This document shows positions 7,701-18,734 of a stretch of DNA of 41,787 nucleotides, piece after piece. Each line of letters begins with the position of its first letter. The first letter of the stretch is position 1. The DNA is taken from the NCBI GenBank assembly GCA_018714545.1, contig DVNG01000104.1:1-41787 (forward strand). The letters are read 5' to 3'. Below the pieces are notes generated by a model. That model did not search any database, was not told the origin of the DNA, and saw only the letters and a list, made by a program, of their open reading frames with translations. Origin of the DNA: Limousia pullorum. GTDB lineage: Bacteria; Bacillota; Clostridia; Oscillospirales; Acutalibacteraceae. A program made the position numbers and the translations under genes.

Positions 7701-9452
7701 ATGGAGAATAACGTAATCTACGGAATTAACGGTCCTGTTGTTACTGTTAAGAACGCCACCTGTTTTTCCATGATGGAAATGGTTTACGTCGGTGAAGAAA
7801 AGCTTGTTGGTGAAATTATCGGAATTAAGGACGATTTTACCACCGTACAGGTTTACGAGGAAACTACAGGTCTTAAGCCCGGCGACCCGGTTGTGGGCAC
7901 AGGCGCTCCTATGAACGTGCTTTTGGGACCTGGTATTATCGACAACATTTTTGACGGTATCGAGCGTCCTTTGAAGGAAATCGAAAGAGAGTCCGGTTCC
8001 TTTATCAAAAGAGGTTCTTCCGTATCCTCTCTTGACCCAAACAAAAAATGGAATGTAACCCTCAAAGTAAGACTTGGAGATAAGTTAAACGGCGGCGATA
8101 TCTATGCCACATTGCCTGAAACTCCAATCATCGAACACAGACTTATGGTTCCTCCTACAGTAAACGGAACTGTTGTTGAGATTGCTCCTGACGGAGAGTA
8201 CACAATTTTCGATACAATCGCAAAGCTCAGAGATGACAACGGCGATGTTCACGAGCTTACACTCTGCCAGAAATGGCCAATCAGAACTCCAAGACCTGTT
8301 AAGGAAAAGCTTCCTGCAAGCGTTCCGCTTATTACAGGACAGAGAGTTATGGATACATTGTTCCCTGTTTCAAAGGGCGGTACAGCGGCTCTTCCTGGCG
8401 GATTCGGTACAGGTAAAACAATGGCTCAGCACCAGCTTGCAAAATGGTGCGACGCAGATATAATCATCTACGTTGGATGCGGTGAAAGAGGAAACGAAAT
8501 GAGCCAGGTTCTCGACGAGTTCAGCGAGCTTATCGACCCTAAGTCAAATCGTCCTATGACCGACAGAACAGTGCTTATTGCAAACACATCAAACATGCCT
8601 GTTGCAGCCCGTGAAGCTTCAATCTACACAGGCGTTACCCTTGCTGAGTATTACAGAGATATGGGTTACCATGTTGCAATGATGGCTGACTCCACCTCCC
8701 GTTGGGCTGAGGCTCTCCGTGAGATTTCCGGACGTTTGGAAGAAATGCCTGCCGAAGAGGGCTTCCCTGCATATCTTCCATCAAGACTTTCAGAGTTCTA
8801 TGAAAGAGCAGGACGTGCCGATGTTCTCTGCGGAGCAGAGGGTTCAGTAACACTTATCGGCGCTGTTTCTCCTCAGGGTTCTGACTTCAGTGAGCCTGTT
8901 ACTCAGAACACAAAGCGTTTTACCAGATGCTTCTGGGCATTGGACAAGTCCCTTGCATATGCAAGACATTATCCGGCTATCAACTGGATGGACAGCTACA
9001 GCGAATATTTCACTGACCTTGACCCATGGTTTGAAAAGAATCTGGGCAAAGACTTTATCAAATACAGAAACAAAATTTCTTATCTTCTCCAGGAAGAAAG
9101 CAGACTTATGGAAATCGTAAAGCTCATAGGTTCTGACGTTCTCCCTGACGACCAAAAGCTTGTAATTGAAACCTGCCGTGTTATCAGAGTTGGATTCTTA
9201 CAGCAGAACTCCTTCCACCCTGAGGACACATATGTACCGCTTGAAAAGCAGAAGCTTATGATGAAAACTATTCTTCATCTCCACAAGCAGTCTCAGAAGC
9301 TCATAGCAAAGGCTATCCCGATTTCACAGATAATCGGTCTCGGTCTTTTTGACAAGCTTACAAAGATGAAATACGATATTCCAAACAACAGACTTGATAT
9401 GTTTGACGAGTACATCAAAGAGATTGACGAGAAATTAAATTCTATTGAATAA
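7701..9452 (+). CDS. ntpA: V-type ATP synthase catalytic subunit A
   Basis: 583 residues, the family's usual length. The Walker A motif GGFGTGKT is at 233-240, and Glu262 in GCGERGNE is the catalytic carboxylate. The roughly 90-residue non-homologous insert that distinguishes A from the F-type beta subunit spans about 95-190. Later blocks [21 protein letters not shown] and [14 protein letters not shown] segments are typical. The protein hydrolyses or makes ATP at the A/B interfaces in the cytoplasmic head. GGTGGTGCTGT lies before the ATG. It is followed by subunit B after 13 bases, which hold the AAGGAGG site. Confidence 0.98.
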   Translation: MENNVIYGINGPVVTVKNATCFSMMEMVYVGEEKLVGEIIGIKDDFTTVQVYEETTGLKPGDPVVGTGAPMNVLLGPGIIDNIFDGIERPLKEIERESGSFIKRGSSVSSLDPNKKWNVTLKVRLGDKLNGGDIYATLPETPIIEHRLMVPPTVNGTVVEIAPDGEYTIFDTIAKLRDDNGDVHELTLCQKWPIRTPRPVKEKLPASVPLITGQRVMDTLFPVSKGGTAALPGGFGTGKTMAQHQLAKWCDADIIIYVGCGERGNEMSQVLDEFSELIDPKSNRPMTDRTVLIANTSNMPVAAREASIYTGVTLAEYYRDMGYHVAMMADSTSRWAEALREISGRLEEMPAEEGFPAYLPSRLSEFYERAGRADVLCGAEGSVTLIGAVSPQGSDFSEPVTQNTKRFTRCFWALDKSLAYARHYPAINWMDSYSEYFTDLDPWFEKNLGKDFIKYRNKISYLLQEESRLMEIVKLIGSDVLPDDQKLVIETCRVIRVGFLQQNSFHPEDTYVPLEKQKLMMKTILHLHKQSQKLIAKAIPISQIIGLGLFDKLTKMKYDIPNNRLDMFDEYIKEIDEKLNSIE

Positions 9453-9465
9453 GGAGGAAAACAAC

Positions 9466-10845
9466 ATGGTTATAGATTATGTAGGCGTTAAGGAAATTAA
9501 CGGTTCTCTCCTTGTTATGGACGGTATCAAAGGCGTATCCTTTGAAGAGATTGTAGACATCAGACTTGACAACGGCACTGTAAGACAAGGCAGAGTTGTT
9601 CAGATAGACGGCGAAAGAATCGTTGTTCAGGTTTTTGAGGGAACAAAGTCCATCGGTCTTACCGGTACAAGAGCAAGGCTTACAGGCAGACCTATGGAGA
9701 TGCCCCTTTCCCCTGAAATAATCGGAAGAGTTTTAAACGGCGCAGGTAAGCCTATCGACGGCTTGGGCGATATTTTCCCTGTTAAGCGTGCCAACATCAA
9801 CGGAACTCCTATAAACCCTGTATCAAGAGTTTATCCGAAAAACTACATCAACACAGGTATCTCAACTATTGATACCCTTATGACACTTATCAGAGGTCAG
9901 AAGCTTCCTATCTTCTCCGGCTCAGGTATGAAACACAACGAGCTTGCAGTTCAGATAGTTAGACAGGCAAAGATAAGCGGCGCTAACAATAAAAACTTCG
10001 GCGTTGTATTCGCAGCAATGGGCGTTAAAAACGACGTTGCAGAGTACTTCAGAAGAAGCTTTGAGGAAAGCGGCGTTTTGCAGAGAGTTGTAATGCTTTT
10101 GAACCTTTCAAACGACCCTATTATCGAAAGAACTCTTACCCCAAGATGCGCACTTACAATCGCTGAGTATCTTGCTTTTGAGCTTGACATGCATATCCTT
10201 GTTATTATGACAGATATGACCTCTTACGCAGAGGCTCTGCGTGAGTTCAGCTCCTCAAAGGGTGAAATTCCTGGAAGAAAGGGTTATCCTGGTTATCTTT
10301 ATTCCGACCTTGCTTCTCTTTACGAGAGAGCCGGTATGATTAAAGGCCACAGCGGTTCTGTTACTCAGATACCGATTCTCACAATGCCTAACGACGACAT
10401 TACACACCCTGTTCCTGACCTTACAGGTTACATCACAGAAGGTCAGATAGTTCTCGACAGAAGCTTGCAGGGCCAGGGTCTTTATCCTCCGGTAAGCGTT
10501 CTTCCTTCCCTTTCAAGACTTATGAAGGACGGTATCGGTGAGGGCTACACACGTGCCGACCACTCACCTCTTGCAAACCAGCTTTTCGCTTCCTATGCAA
10601 AGGTTATCGACGCACGTTCCTTGGCTTCCGTTATCGGTGAAGAAGAGCTTTCACCTATCGATAAAAAGTATCTCCAGTTCGGTAAGCTTTTCGAGGAGCA
10701 GTTCGTAAATCAGGGTGATGAAAACCGTTCAATCGAACAGAGCCTTGATTTAGGCTGGAAGCTTTTGTCAACACTTCCGAGAACAGAGCTAGACCGTGTG
10801 GACGACGAGCTTCTGGACAAATATTATGTTTCTCAAGAGGTATAA
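9466..10845 (+). CDS. ntpB: V-type ATP synthase subunit B (non-catalytic)
   Basis: 459 residues from the ATG at 9466. The P-loop is degenerate, SGSGMKHN at 151-158, as expected for the non-catalytic nucleotide-site subunit that alternates with A in the hexamer. The block [21 protein letters not shown] and the later [13 protein letters not shown] region are family hallmarks. The frame is open 21 bases further upstream, but AAGGAGG at 9451-9457 is correctly placed only for the 9466 ATG, and the N-terminus then matches the family. The gap to subunit D is 2 bases. Confidence 0.97.
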   Translation: MVIDYVGVKEINGSLLVMDGIKGVSFEEIVDIRLDNGTVRQGRVVQIDGERIVVQVFEGTKSIGLTGTRARLTGRPMEMPLSPEIIGRVLNGAGKPIDGLGDIFPVKRANINGTPINPVSRVYPKNYINTGISTIDTLMTLIRGQKLPIFSGSGMKHNELAVQIVRQAKISGANNKNFGVVFAAMGVKNDVAEYFRRSFEESGVLQRVVMLLNLSNDPIIERTLTPRCALTIAEYLAFELDMHILVIMTDMTSYAEALREFSSSKGEIPGRKGYPGYLYSDLASLYERAGMIKGHSGSVTQIPILTMPNDDITHPVPDLTGYITEGQIVLDRSLQGQGLYPPVSVLPSLSRLMKDGIGEGYTRADHSPLANQLFASYAKVIDARSLASVIGEEELSPIDKKYLQFGKLFEEQFVNQGDENRSIEQSLDLGWKLLSTLPRTELDRVDDELLDKYYVSQEV

Positions 10846-10847
10846 TT

Positions 10848-11489
10848 ATGGCTATGCAGGCAGTTCCCACCAAGGGAAATTTAATGAATACCAAAAAGTC
10901 CTTAGCTCTTGCAAAAATCGGTTTTGATTTGCTTGATAAAAAGAGAAACATTCTCATAAGAGAAATGATGAGTCTTATTGACAAGGCAAATGAAATTCAG
11001 GGAAAAATCGACGACACCTATGCCGAGGCTTATTTAAAACTCCAAAAGGCAAATATCCTTATGGGTTTCTGTGATGAAATAAGCCAGACGGTTCCTCTGG
11101 ACAACAGCATTAAGCTGAATTACAGAAGCGTAATGGGTGTTGAAATTCCCATTGTCACCATCGACGAAACACAGCCTGAAAACTTTCAGCTGGACTACGG
11201 TCTTTACACAACCACTGACGCTTTGGACGAAGCACATTTGAAATTTGTAGAGGTTAAAAACCTTACAGTTTTACTTGCTGAAATCGAAAACAGCGTCTAC
11301 AGACTTGCAGACGCCATTAAAAAGACTCAGAAACGTGCAAACGCTCTTAAAAATATAATGATTCCCCGCTTTGAGGAAACCATAAAATTTATAACCGACG
11401 CTCTGGACGAAAAAGACAGAGAGGAATTTTCAAGACTTAAGGTTATTAAAAGAACCAAGTCAAAAAACAGCGGTTCAGATAAAGAATAA
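10848..11489 (+). CDS. ntpD: V-type ATP synthase subunit D (central shaft)
   Basis: 213 residues, the normal size of the D subunit, an antiparallel coiled coil that acts like F-type gamma and transmits rotation. The N-terminal VPTKGNLMNTKKSLALAKIG and the C-terminal RANALKNIMIPRFEETIKFI segments are both diagnostic. GAGGT in the end of the B gene serves as ribosome binding site. It is the last gene of the nine-gene operon and is followed at once by a strong terminator. Confidence 0.95.
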   Translation: MAMQAVPTKGNLMNTKKSLALAKIGFDLLDKKRNILIREMMSLIDKANEIQGKIDDTYAEAYLKLQKANILMGFCDEISQTVPLDNSIKLNYRSVMGVEIPIVTIDETQPENFQLDYGLYTTTDALDEAHLKFVEVKNLTVLLAEIENSVYRLADAIKKTQKRANALKNIMIPRFEETIKFITDALDEKDREEFSRLKVIKRTKSKNSGSDKE

Positions 11490-11533
11490 AAAAATTACAC
11501 AGCTTTGGGTAAATCTCAAAGCTGTGTTTTTTT
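11488..11533. terminator. Bidirectional terminator between the ATPase operon and the S66 gene
   Basis: ACACAGCTTTG (11497-11507) pairs perfectly with CAAAGCTGTGT (11517-11527) around a 9-base loop. There is a T run on the right and an A run on the left, so it can stop transcripts from both converging operons. Confidence 0.92.
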
Positions 11534-12386
11534 ATGGAATAAAAATATTCTTACCGATTTCTACAGCCCTTGAATAGGGACTGTGACCTATTTCTTGGGT
11601 TTTGACAACAGGTGTTTTTTCATCAATAAAATGCAGAGCTATTTCCTCCAGGGCTTTTGTTCCCTGTTCCTTTTCAAGCTGTGTAAATGTTCCCAGTATT
11701 ACTCCGTTTACTTTTTCAAAAGATTTTAAGCTTTTAAGCTGTGCAAACATGGAGGTGATTTTCGGAATATCCCCTCCGAGGCTTTCCAAAAGGAGAACCT
11801 TTCCGCTTAGGTCAGGAAAAAACTCCGTTCCCGCCAGTTTTAAAAAGCACCTTATATTTCCGCCTATCAAAATGCCTGAAAAGCTTTCTCCCCTTAAAAA
11901 CCCGTATTTAAAATTCAGAAAATCATCGCTTATACTCTTATTAAAGTCATTAAACCTTTGTAAAGGGCTTTCTGAGCCGCTGTGCTTGATTATATTTCTT
12001 ATTTGATACAGGAATGAGCTTGCTGAAGTTTTGCTGTACAGGGCGTTTATAAGGGCTGTAAGATCACTGTAGCCGAAAAATGGCTTAGGGTTATTTTTTA
12101 TAATATCAAAATCCAAGTAATTTAAAATTGTATTTGATAAATCTCCCCCTGATATATCGAATATGGCGTCAACAGTTTTATCCTTATAAAAATTTAAAAG
12201 CGCATCTGCTCTGTTTTTTTCTGTTTTTAAAAATGACAAAACATCATCTGAAAATATGCAGGGACTTTCCGCTGTTTTTATTCCTATTGTCTGCAATATG
12301 TTTTTTAATTTTTCTATCTCATTTTTTCTATCTGTTGAAATGGGATTTGAACAGCACACAAGGGCGGCTTTTCTTATTCTCTGCAT
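11532..12386 (-). CDS. S66 family serine peptidase (LD-carboxypeptidase/MccF-like)
   Basis: 284 residues. The S66 catalytic triad can be placed: nucleophile Ser107 in GYSDLTAL, Glu201 in LLLESLGG and His268 in EIGHSPYS. The nearby GGNIRC segment matches the family's GGN motif. Characterised relatives either trim the D-Ala from murein tetrapeptides (LdcA) or cleave microcin C-type peptide nucleotides (MccF). Which applies here cannot be read from the sequence. There is no signal peptide, so it is predicted to be cytoplasmic. It starts 3 bases after the stop of the small membrane-protein gene and is likely co-transcribed with it. Confidence 0.85.
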   Translation of the reverse strand: MQRIRKAALVCCSNPISTDRKNEIEKLKNILQTIGIKTAESPCIFSDDVLSFLKTEKNRADALLNFYKDKTVDAIFDISGGDLSNTILNYLDFDIIKNNPKPFFGYSDLTALINALYSKTSASSFLYQIRNIIKHSGSESPLQRFNDFNKSISDDFLNFKYGFLRGESFSGILIGGNIRCFLKLAGTEFFPDLSGKVLLLESLGGDIPKITSMFAQLKSLKSFEKVNGVILGTFTQLEKEQGTKALEEIALHFIDEKTPVVKTQEIGHSPYSRAVEIGKNIFIP

Positions 12387-12389
12387 AAT

Positions 12390-12785
12390 TTAACCTCTCT
12401 TTTTCAATGCATAAATACCACACGCAACGGCACCTAAAACAGCCTCTATAATTATAGGAACACTTATAGGTATTTGAATATTAGGATAAAAAGAAAACAC
12501 AACCATATAAATCTGACATGTAAACAACACTATAAGAAGTGTAAAAAGAACAATCGTTGAGAAAGTCATAAATCTGTTTTCAAAATAATTCATTAACGGA
12601 ATAAGCATTAAACCAATTACTACAGGTAAAAAGATAAACCATTTACTTCCGTATGAGCTTGCCTGAGTGCCGTTCCACTGTATGGCGATATTATACGGAA
12701 GAATAAAAAATGATATTACAGCAAACACAGCCATAACAGAAATACTGATAATTTCACAAATTGATTTTTTATCTTTTTTAATCAC
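12390..12785 (-). CDS. DUF1648-like small membrane protein
   Basis: 131 residues from the GTG at 12785, with about four membrane helices (near 10-28, 47-63, 75-95 and 103-125). The segment LPYNIAIQWNGTQASSYGSKW after helix 1 resembles the DUF1648 motif (LP...HWN...G...GSK). DUF1648 occurs alone or in SdpI-like immunity and stress proteins; no function can be assigned here. An in-frame GTG at 12794 overlaps the GGAG ribosome binding site, so the GTG at 12785, 8 bases after it, is the better start. A TATAAT at 12811-12816 is a possible -10 box. It heads a two-gene unit with the S66 peptidase. Confidence 0.65.
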   Translation of the reverse strand: MIKKDKKSICEIISISVMAVFAVISFFILPYNIAIQWNGTQASSYGSKWFIFLPVVIGLMLIPLMNYFENRFMTFSTIVLFTLLIVLFTCQIYMVVFSFYPNIQIPISVPIIIEAVLGAVACGIYALKKRG

Positions 12786-12821
12786 TACTATCACTCCGTT
12801 TCATAAGTCAATTATATCACA

Positions 12822-12863
12822 CAAAACAAAAAAGTACAGCAAAAGCCGAAGCCTTTGCTGTAC
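12822..12863 (-). terminator. Terminator of the groES-groEL operon
   Basis: GTACAGCAAA (12834-12843) pairs with TTTGCTGTAC (12854-12863), with a partial inner stem. On the minus strand the hairpin is followed by TTTTTTGTTTT. It starts about 35 bases after the groEL stop. Confidence 0.88.
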
Positions 12864-12898
12864 ATATATTAAGATATTCTAAAGGAGTAAACTTTTTA

Positions 12899-14557
<1,659 letters not shown>

Positions 14558-14572
14558 TTATTATCTTTTTAA

Positions 14573-14919
<347 letters not shown>

Positions 14920-14923
14920 GTAT

Positions 14924-14952
14924 ATTTTATACCATATCTTTGAAAAAATCAA
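14924..14952 (-). promoter_or_regulatory. Sigma-A promoter of groESL
   Basis: On the minus strand TTGATT (14947-14952), a 17-base spacer and TAAAAT (14924-14929) sit immediately upstream of the CIRCE element, so HrcA bound there would block initiation. Confidence 0.65.
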
Positions 14953-15026
14953 GTGTATTTTGACCTTTAAAGGAAAATTTTTTAAATTTCATAAAACTGA
15001 CACATTGTCATATCCTTTACAGACAC

Positions 15027-15062
15027 AAAAAAAGCAGGAAATAAAAATATACTCCTGCTTTT
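15027..15062 (-). terminator. Terminator after the TrpX-like gene
   Basis: AAAAGCAGGA (15030-15039) pairs with TCCTGCTTTT (15053-15062). A T run follows on the minus strand. The A/T tracts on both sides could make it work in either direction. Confidence 0.85.
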
Positions 15063-15083
15063 TATAAATTATTCTTTTATCTT

Positions 15084-16181
15084 TTATTCCTCGTTTTGCT
15101 CAGGCAATAAAACTGCTTTATTTTGAAGCGTTTCGTCAAGCTCAAAGCCAAGTTTCTCTTTTGCTTCCGTATTCACATAGAGAATAAGCTCGTTTAAGTA
15201 TCTTACCGGCATCTCGGCAGGTGTTCCGTCATTTTGAAGAATTTCCACCGCCATAAGCGCAGACTGCTTACCTACATCCGCATAATCAATTCCGTATGCG
15301 ATTGTACAGCCCTTTTGAACCATCTCTTCGTTGCCGCCCACAACAGGAATTCCATGCTCGTAGGCTACAGCTGTTATTTTATCTATATTCTCTATCAAAA
15401 GTTCATCGTACGGCAGATATATAACATCCACCTTTTCAATCATATCAGTTATATATGAATCAAAGTCAGTGGTATCATTTACAGGATATTTGTCAAATGT
15501 CATTTCATTTGTCTGTGCCTGTGTTTCTGCCAGAGAAATCTGTGTAACTGAGCTTTCGTTTAACTCATCATATACAGCACCCACTGTTTTTGCTTCCGGG
15601 AAAGCTGTTTTTATTAAATCTATCTGTTCAATACTCGGTGAATAATCAGATACTCCGGTAACATTGGCTCCGGGCGCTTCATTGGTGTCAATAAGCTCTG
15701 CTTCCTCCGGGTCATTTACAGCGCCGAAAACTATCGGGATATCCTTTGTGGCATTGTACGCTGCAACTGCGTTTTCTTCAGAAATAGCAAATATCAAATC
15801 AACGCCGCTGTCTACAATGCTTTGAGCCATATCTGAACACTTTTCGCTGTCACCCTCTGCGTTCATATAAACATACTCTACATTTACGCCCTCAGTAAAA
15901 CCTCTGTGTTCCATAGCCAACACAAACTCATCGTATACGTCGCTGTATTCCTGAGAATCGTCAAACTGCATTATTCCTATTTTATACTGACCCAGCTCTT
16001 CTGTAGCTGTCATTGTTGTCTGCGGTTCAGTGGATGCAGGTTCGGTAGTATCAGTATTATCTTGACCTGAGTTATTGTTTACAATATACATTATTCCAAA
16101 AATTATTGCCAGCACGATTAAAGCTGCAACCGGTATAATAAATCTAAGGTTCTTTTTCATGTAATCATTAAGTACAAACAT
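15084..16181 (-). CDS. ABC-type substrate-binding protein, TrpX-like, membrane-anchored
   Basis: 365 residues. A hydrophobic segment at about 13-34 is followed by a Thr/Ser/Asp-rich linker (35-63), then a two-lobed periplasmic-binding fold of the PF04392 (TrpX/YtfQ-like) type: YKIGIMQF, GVDLIFAISEENA, IPIVFGAVNDP, GANVTGVSD and GIPVVGGNEEMVQ. No lipobox cysteine is seen after the hydrophobic stretch, so an uncleaved N-terminal anchor is more likely than a lipoprotein. Relatives bind aromatic amino acids or similar solutes for ABC import. The permease and ATPase genes usually found beside it are absent. AAGGA at 16190-16194 supports the start at 16181. A second ATG at 16160 (MKKNLRF) has no good ribosome site. 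Confidence 0.85.
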   Translation of the reverse strand: MFVLNDYMKKNLRFIIPVAALIVLAIIFGIMYIVNNNSGQDNTDTTEPASTEPQTTMTATEELGQYKIGIMQFDDSQEYSDVYDEFVLAMEHRGFTEGVNVEYVYMNAEGDSEKCSDMAQSIVDSGVDLIFAISEENAVAAYNATKDIPIVFGAVNDPEEAELIDTNEAPGANVTGVSDYSPSIEQIDLIKTAFPEAKTVGAVYDELNESSVTQISLAETQAQTNEMTFDKYPVNDTTDFDSYITDMIEKVDVIYLPYDELLIENIDKITAVAYEHGIPVVGGNEEMVQKGCTIAYGIDYADVGKQSALMAVEILQNDGTPAEMPVRYLNELILYVNTEAKEKLGFELDETLQNKAVLLPEQNEE

Positions 16182-16190
16182 GTAATCATT
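16158..16190 (-). repeat. 12-bp direct repeat spanning the TrpX-like start region
   Basis: AATGATTACATG occurs twice (complement of 16158-16169 and 16179-16190), offset by 21 bases, which is 7 codons. Each copy ends in an in-frame ATG, so it looks like a small duplication of the initiation region. Confidence 0.8.
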
Positions 16191-16231
16191 CCTTACAAAA
16201 TAATTTGCCGCAGATTTACACGACTACCTAT

Positions 16232-16260
16232 ATATTAACCAATAAGAAAGTTTTTGTCAA
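16232..16260 (-). promoter_or_regulatory. Strong sigma-A promoter for the TrpX-like gene
   Basis: A perfect TTGACA (16255-16260), a 17-base spacer and TAATAT (16232-16237) lie 50 bases before the start codon. Confidence 0.8.
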
Positions 16261-16286
16261 CCTTAGTGGATTTCCGTGTCCGGTTA

Positions 16287-16323
16287 TGAAAAAAGACAAC
16301 TATCCAAAAGGGATAATTGTCTT
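16287..16323 (-). terminator. Terminator after azlD
   Basis: AAGACAACTATCC (16293-16305) pairs with GGATAATTGTCTT (16311-16323) with one C-A mismatch and an AAAAG loop. A T run follows on the minus strand. Confidence 0.85.
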
Positions 16324-16329
16324 AAAATC

Positions 16330-16665
16330 TCATATAAAAACAAACTGCACCAAAAGCATATAGAGTACAGTTCCTCCGCCTACTGACAGGAGGAGATTGT
16401 GTTTCCATTTATGGAGTATTACTATAACCACTATAGCTATAAGCTCGGGCAAACCGTATGTTCCTGAAACAAAAGAAACATCTTTTAAGCAGTAAACCAC
16501 AAGCATACCGATTACCGCAAAGGGTAAAACCTTTCCAAGATATGATATAAACGGAGGAACCGGTTTGCTCCCTCTGAAAAGCATGAAAGGCAAGGCTCTC
16601 AAAACAAATGTAACTGCCGCAATAATCAAAAGAGTTATTACGGACTGAACAGCAGTCTGGGTCAT
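16330..16665 (-). CDS. azlD: AzlD family branched-chain amino acid exporter subunit
   Basis: 111 residues with about four membrane helices and the family segment TFVLRALPFMLF near the N-terminus. AzlD is the small partner of AzlC; together they export branched-chain amino acids or analogues such as 4-azaleucine. Its start overlaps the azlC stop by 4 bases (ATGA type), which signals translational coupling and supports a stoichiometric complex in the membrane. Substrate is from family knowledge only. Confidence 0.92.
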   Translation of the reverse strand: MTQTAVQSVITLLIIAAVTFVLRALPFMLFRGSKPVPPFISYLGKVLPFAVIGMLVVYCLKDVSFVSGTYGLPELIAIVVIVILHKWKHNLLLSVGGGTVLYMLLVQFVFI

Positions 16666-17378
16666 CTGGAAAGCCTCCTTTCAAGAGGTGCTCTGAACAC
16701 TGTCAGTGCTGTAAATATGCATATCATAGCAGGAATAAGGAAATATGTAGATAAAAGCGGCAAAAAGCTTTTAAAAATTATAAGACACAAAGCTGTGCAT
16801 CCCACACCGATAAGCGCCGGACTGTGTTCTTTAGTGCTTTCCCACTGCTCAAGAAAAATAACCACAAAGAGAGCCGTCATAACAAAGTCTATACCCTTTG
16901 CATTAAACTCTACAAACTGTCCTATAATTCCGCCCACAGTACAGCCGGTAATCCAATAACAGTGGTTGAGAAGTGTGGTTACAAAATAATATCTGCCTTT
17001 ATCTATGTATTCGGGAACGTATTGAGAACACACAAGAGAATAGGTTTCATCTGTCAAACCGAACATGCAGTATATTTTTTTCACCCCTATTCCCTTATAT
17101 TTTTCAATAAGGGACAGACCGTAAAACACATGCCTTATATTTACCGCTAAGGTCATTATCACAGCGTTAAAAATACTGAATGGCTTATTCAGCAAATCAA
17201 CCGCTACATACTGCATTGAGCCGGAATAGACCGTACTCGCCGTAAAGGTTGTCCACAAAAAGTGATATCCGCTTTTTGCCAAAAGCACACCGAAACCACA
17301 TCCAAGAAAAAGATACCCGAATAATATTGGTATTGTCTTGGGAAAGGCAACCTTAAATACATCTTTGTAAGAACTCAA
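16662..17378 (-). CDS. azlC: AzlC family branched-chain amino acid exporter subunit
   Basis: 238 residues with several membrane helices and typical AzlC blocks: AFPKTIPILFGYLFLGCGFGVL, TVYSGSMQYVAVDLL, NIRHVFYGLSL and GLTDETYSL. It is the large subunit of the AzlCD exporter. The start is TTG at 17378, 5 bases after GGGTGAT (17384-17390). The nearby ATG lies in another frame. It lies 38 bases after the RNA methyltransferase gene with no terminator between them, so the three may be one transcript ending at 16287. Confidence 0.92.
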   Translation of the reverse strand: MSSYKDVFKVAFPKTIPILFGYLFLGCGFGVLLAKSGYHFLWTTFTASTVYSGSMQYVAVDLLNKPFSIFNAVIMTLAVNIRHVFYGLSLIEKYKGIGVKKIYCMFGLTDETYSLVCSQYVPEYIDKGRYYFVTTLLNHCYWITGCTVGGIIGQFVEFNAKGIDFVMTALFVVIFLEQWESTKEHSPALIGVGCTALCLIIFKSFLPLLSTYFLIPAMICIFTALTVFRAPLERRLSR

Positions 17379-17416
17379 TTTTCATCACCCGCAAATTTTG
17401 TACATAAAATTAAAGC

Positions 17417-18544
17417 TTATTTCTTTTTAACGCCATACATATAAACCTGGCATTTTATCATTCCGTTATAAAGCTTTCTTCTTTTATCGGCTTTTCTGCC
17501 GAAGCATTTTTCAAAGTCATCATCAGGACTTATAACTGTATATCGTATATCCGGAGTATGTTTATAGTTTTCTCCCAGCACCTTGTAAAGCTCCTCTGCA
17601 CTTTTCAAATCCAGAAGTCTTTCGCCGTATGGAGGGTTTGTTATAACCGTGCAGCGTTCCTCAGGACATCTAAATTTTCTCACGTCGCCGTATTCAAATT
17701 TAATCATATCTGCGACGCCGGCTTTTTGAGCATTTTCCAAAGCAGTTTTTAAAGCTTCTCCGTCTATATCGTAACCATAGCCCCTAAAGGTGCAGTCCTG
17801 ACGCTCTGACTCCTTTGCTCTTTTCCTCTCCTCTTTCCATATATAGGAAGGAATCTGACTCCATTTTTCGGCGGCAAAATACCTATTTATACCCGGAGCG
17901 ATATTTTTCGCCTTTAAGGCAGCTTCAATCAATATTGTTCCGCTTCCGCACATAGGGTCTGCAACCACATGATTTTTTCTGACGCCGGATATTTCAGCCA
18001 ACGCTGCTGCAAGGGTTTCCTTAATAGGTGCATCGTTTGCCTTTTCTCTGTATCCACGTTTGTGAAGTCCTGCTCCGGAAGTGTCAATCATCACGCTTAC
18101 TCTGTCTTTGAGAATAAGAAACTGTATCTGATGAACCGGTCCGGTTTCCTCAAACCATGGAAGCATATATTTTTCTTTTAATCTTTCCACAACCGCCTTT
18201 TTGATAATCTTCTGGCAATCCGGAATACTGTGAAGCTTAGAGCTTAAGCTTCTTCCCTTTACCGGGAAAGCGTCGGTTTTAGATATGAATTTTTCCCACG
18301 GAAGAGCTTTAACACCCTGAAAAAGCTCTTCAAAGGACAGAGCTTCAAATTCGCCCATGAGAATCTGTATTCTCTCAGCATATCTTGAGCAGATATTTGC
18401 TCTCGCCATCATTTCAAAGTCACCTTTGAAAATTACTCTGCCGTTTTCCGGGGAAACTTCCTCTGCCCCTAAAAATCTAAGCTCGTTGCCAACCAGACCC
18501 TCTATTCCCAAAAGGCATGGCGCTGAAAAGGTATATTTCGGCAT
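17417..18544 (-). CDS. THUMP domain class I SAM-dependent RNA methyltransferase (RlmL/YpsC-like)
   Basis: 375 residues from the ATG at 18544. An N-terminal ferredoxin-like and THUMP RNA-binding region (to about residue 155) is followed by the linker DTSGAGLHKRGYR. The Rossmann methyltransferase has the SAM motif DPMCGSGT near residue 195 and the catalytic NPPYGERL motif near residue 300, which is typical of N2-guanine or N6-adenine methylation. B. subtilis YpsC and the N-terminal half of E. coli RlmL are relatives, so 23S rRNA is the likely target. The frame extends upstream, but CAGGAG before 18544 and the conserved PKYTFSAPCLLGIE start favour this ATG. Confidence 0.9.
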   Translation of the reverse strand: MPKYTFSAPCLLGIEGLVGNELRFLGAEEVSPENGRVIFKGDFEMMARANICSRYAERIQILMGEFEALSFEELFQGVKALPWEKFISKTDAFPVKGRSLSSKLHSIPDCQKIIKKAVVERLKEKYMLPWFEETGPVHQIQFLILKDRVSVMIDTSGAGLHKRGYREKANDAPIKETLAAALAEISGVRKNHVVADPMCGSGTILIEAALKAKNIAPGINRYFAAEKWSQIPSYIWKEERKRAKESERQDCTFRGYGYDIDGEALKTALENAQKAGVADMIKFEYGDVRKFRCPEERCTVITNPPYGERLLDLKSAEELYKVLGENYKHTPDIRYTVISPDDDFEKCFGRKADKRRKLYNGMIKCQVYMYGVKKK

Positions 18545-18587
18545 ATTATTCTCCTGTCGTTTTATATTTTTAAAAACAGCCACAATT

Positions 18588-18615
18588 AAGGGTACCGGGA
18601 AATCCCGATACCCTT
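18588..18615. repeat. Hairpin in the 211-base gap between hpf and the methyltransferase gene
   Basis: AAGGGTACCGGGA (18588-18600) faces TCCCGATACCCTT (18603-18615). It forms an 11-bp GC-rich stem with one C-A mismatch and an AAAT loop. No T run follows directly on either strand, so a leader structure of the downstream gene is as likely as a terminator for hpf. Confidence 0.5.
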
Positions 18616-18734
18616 TGTTCTCTGTTTAACCGCCCGAAGGCTTATTTATTTCTGTATCGTCATCAAATGCTTTTTTATCTCACGTTAAGTCGTTGTACCT
18701 CAGAATTTCTATTAAACAAAGCGAATTTTTACCT

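Noticed and set aside
9445..9465. Upstream in-frame ATG for subunit B, overlapping the subunit A end
   Set aside because: The AAGGAGG site lies after that ATG and correctly before the 9466 ATG, and homologues start there.
14964..14973. Palindrome CCTTTAAAGG upstream of the groESL promoter
   Set aside because: It is a short AT-centred palindrome with no second site and could easily arise by chance.
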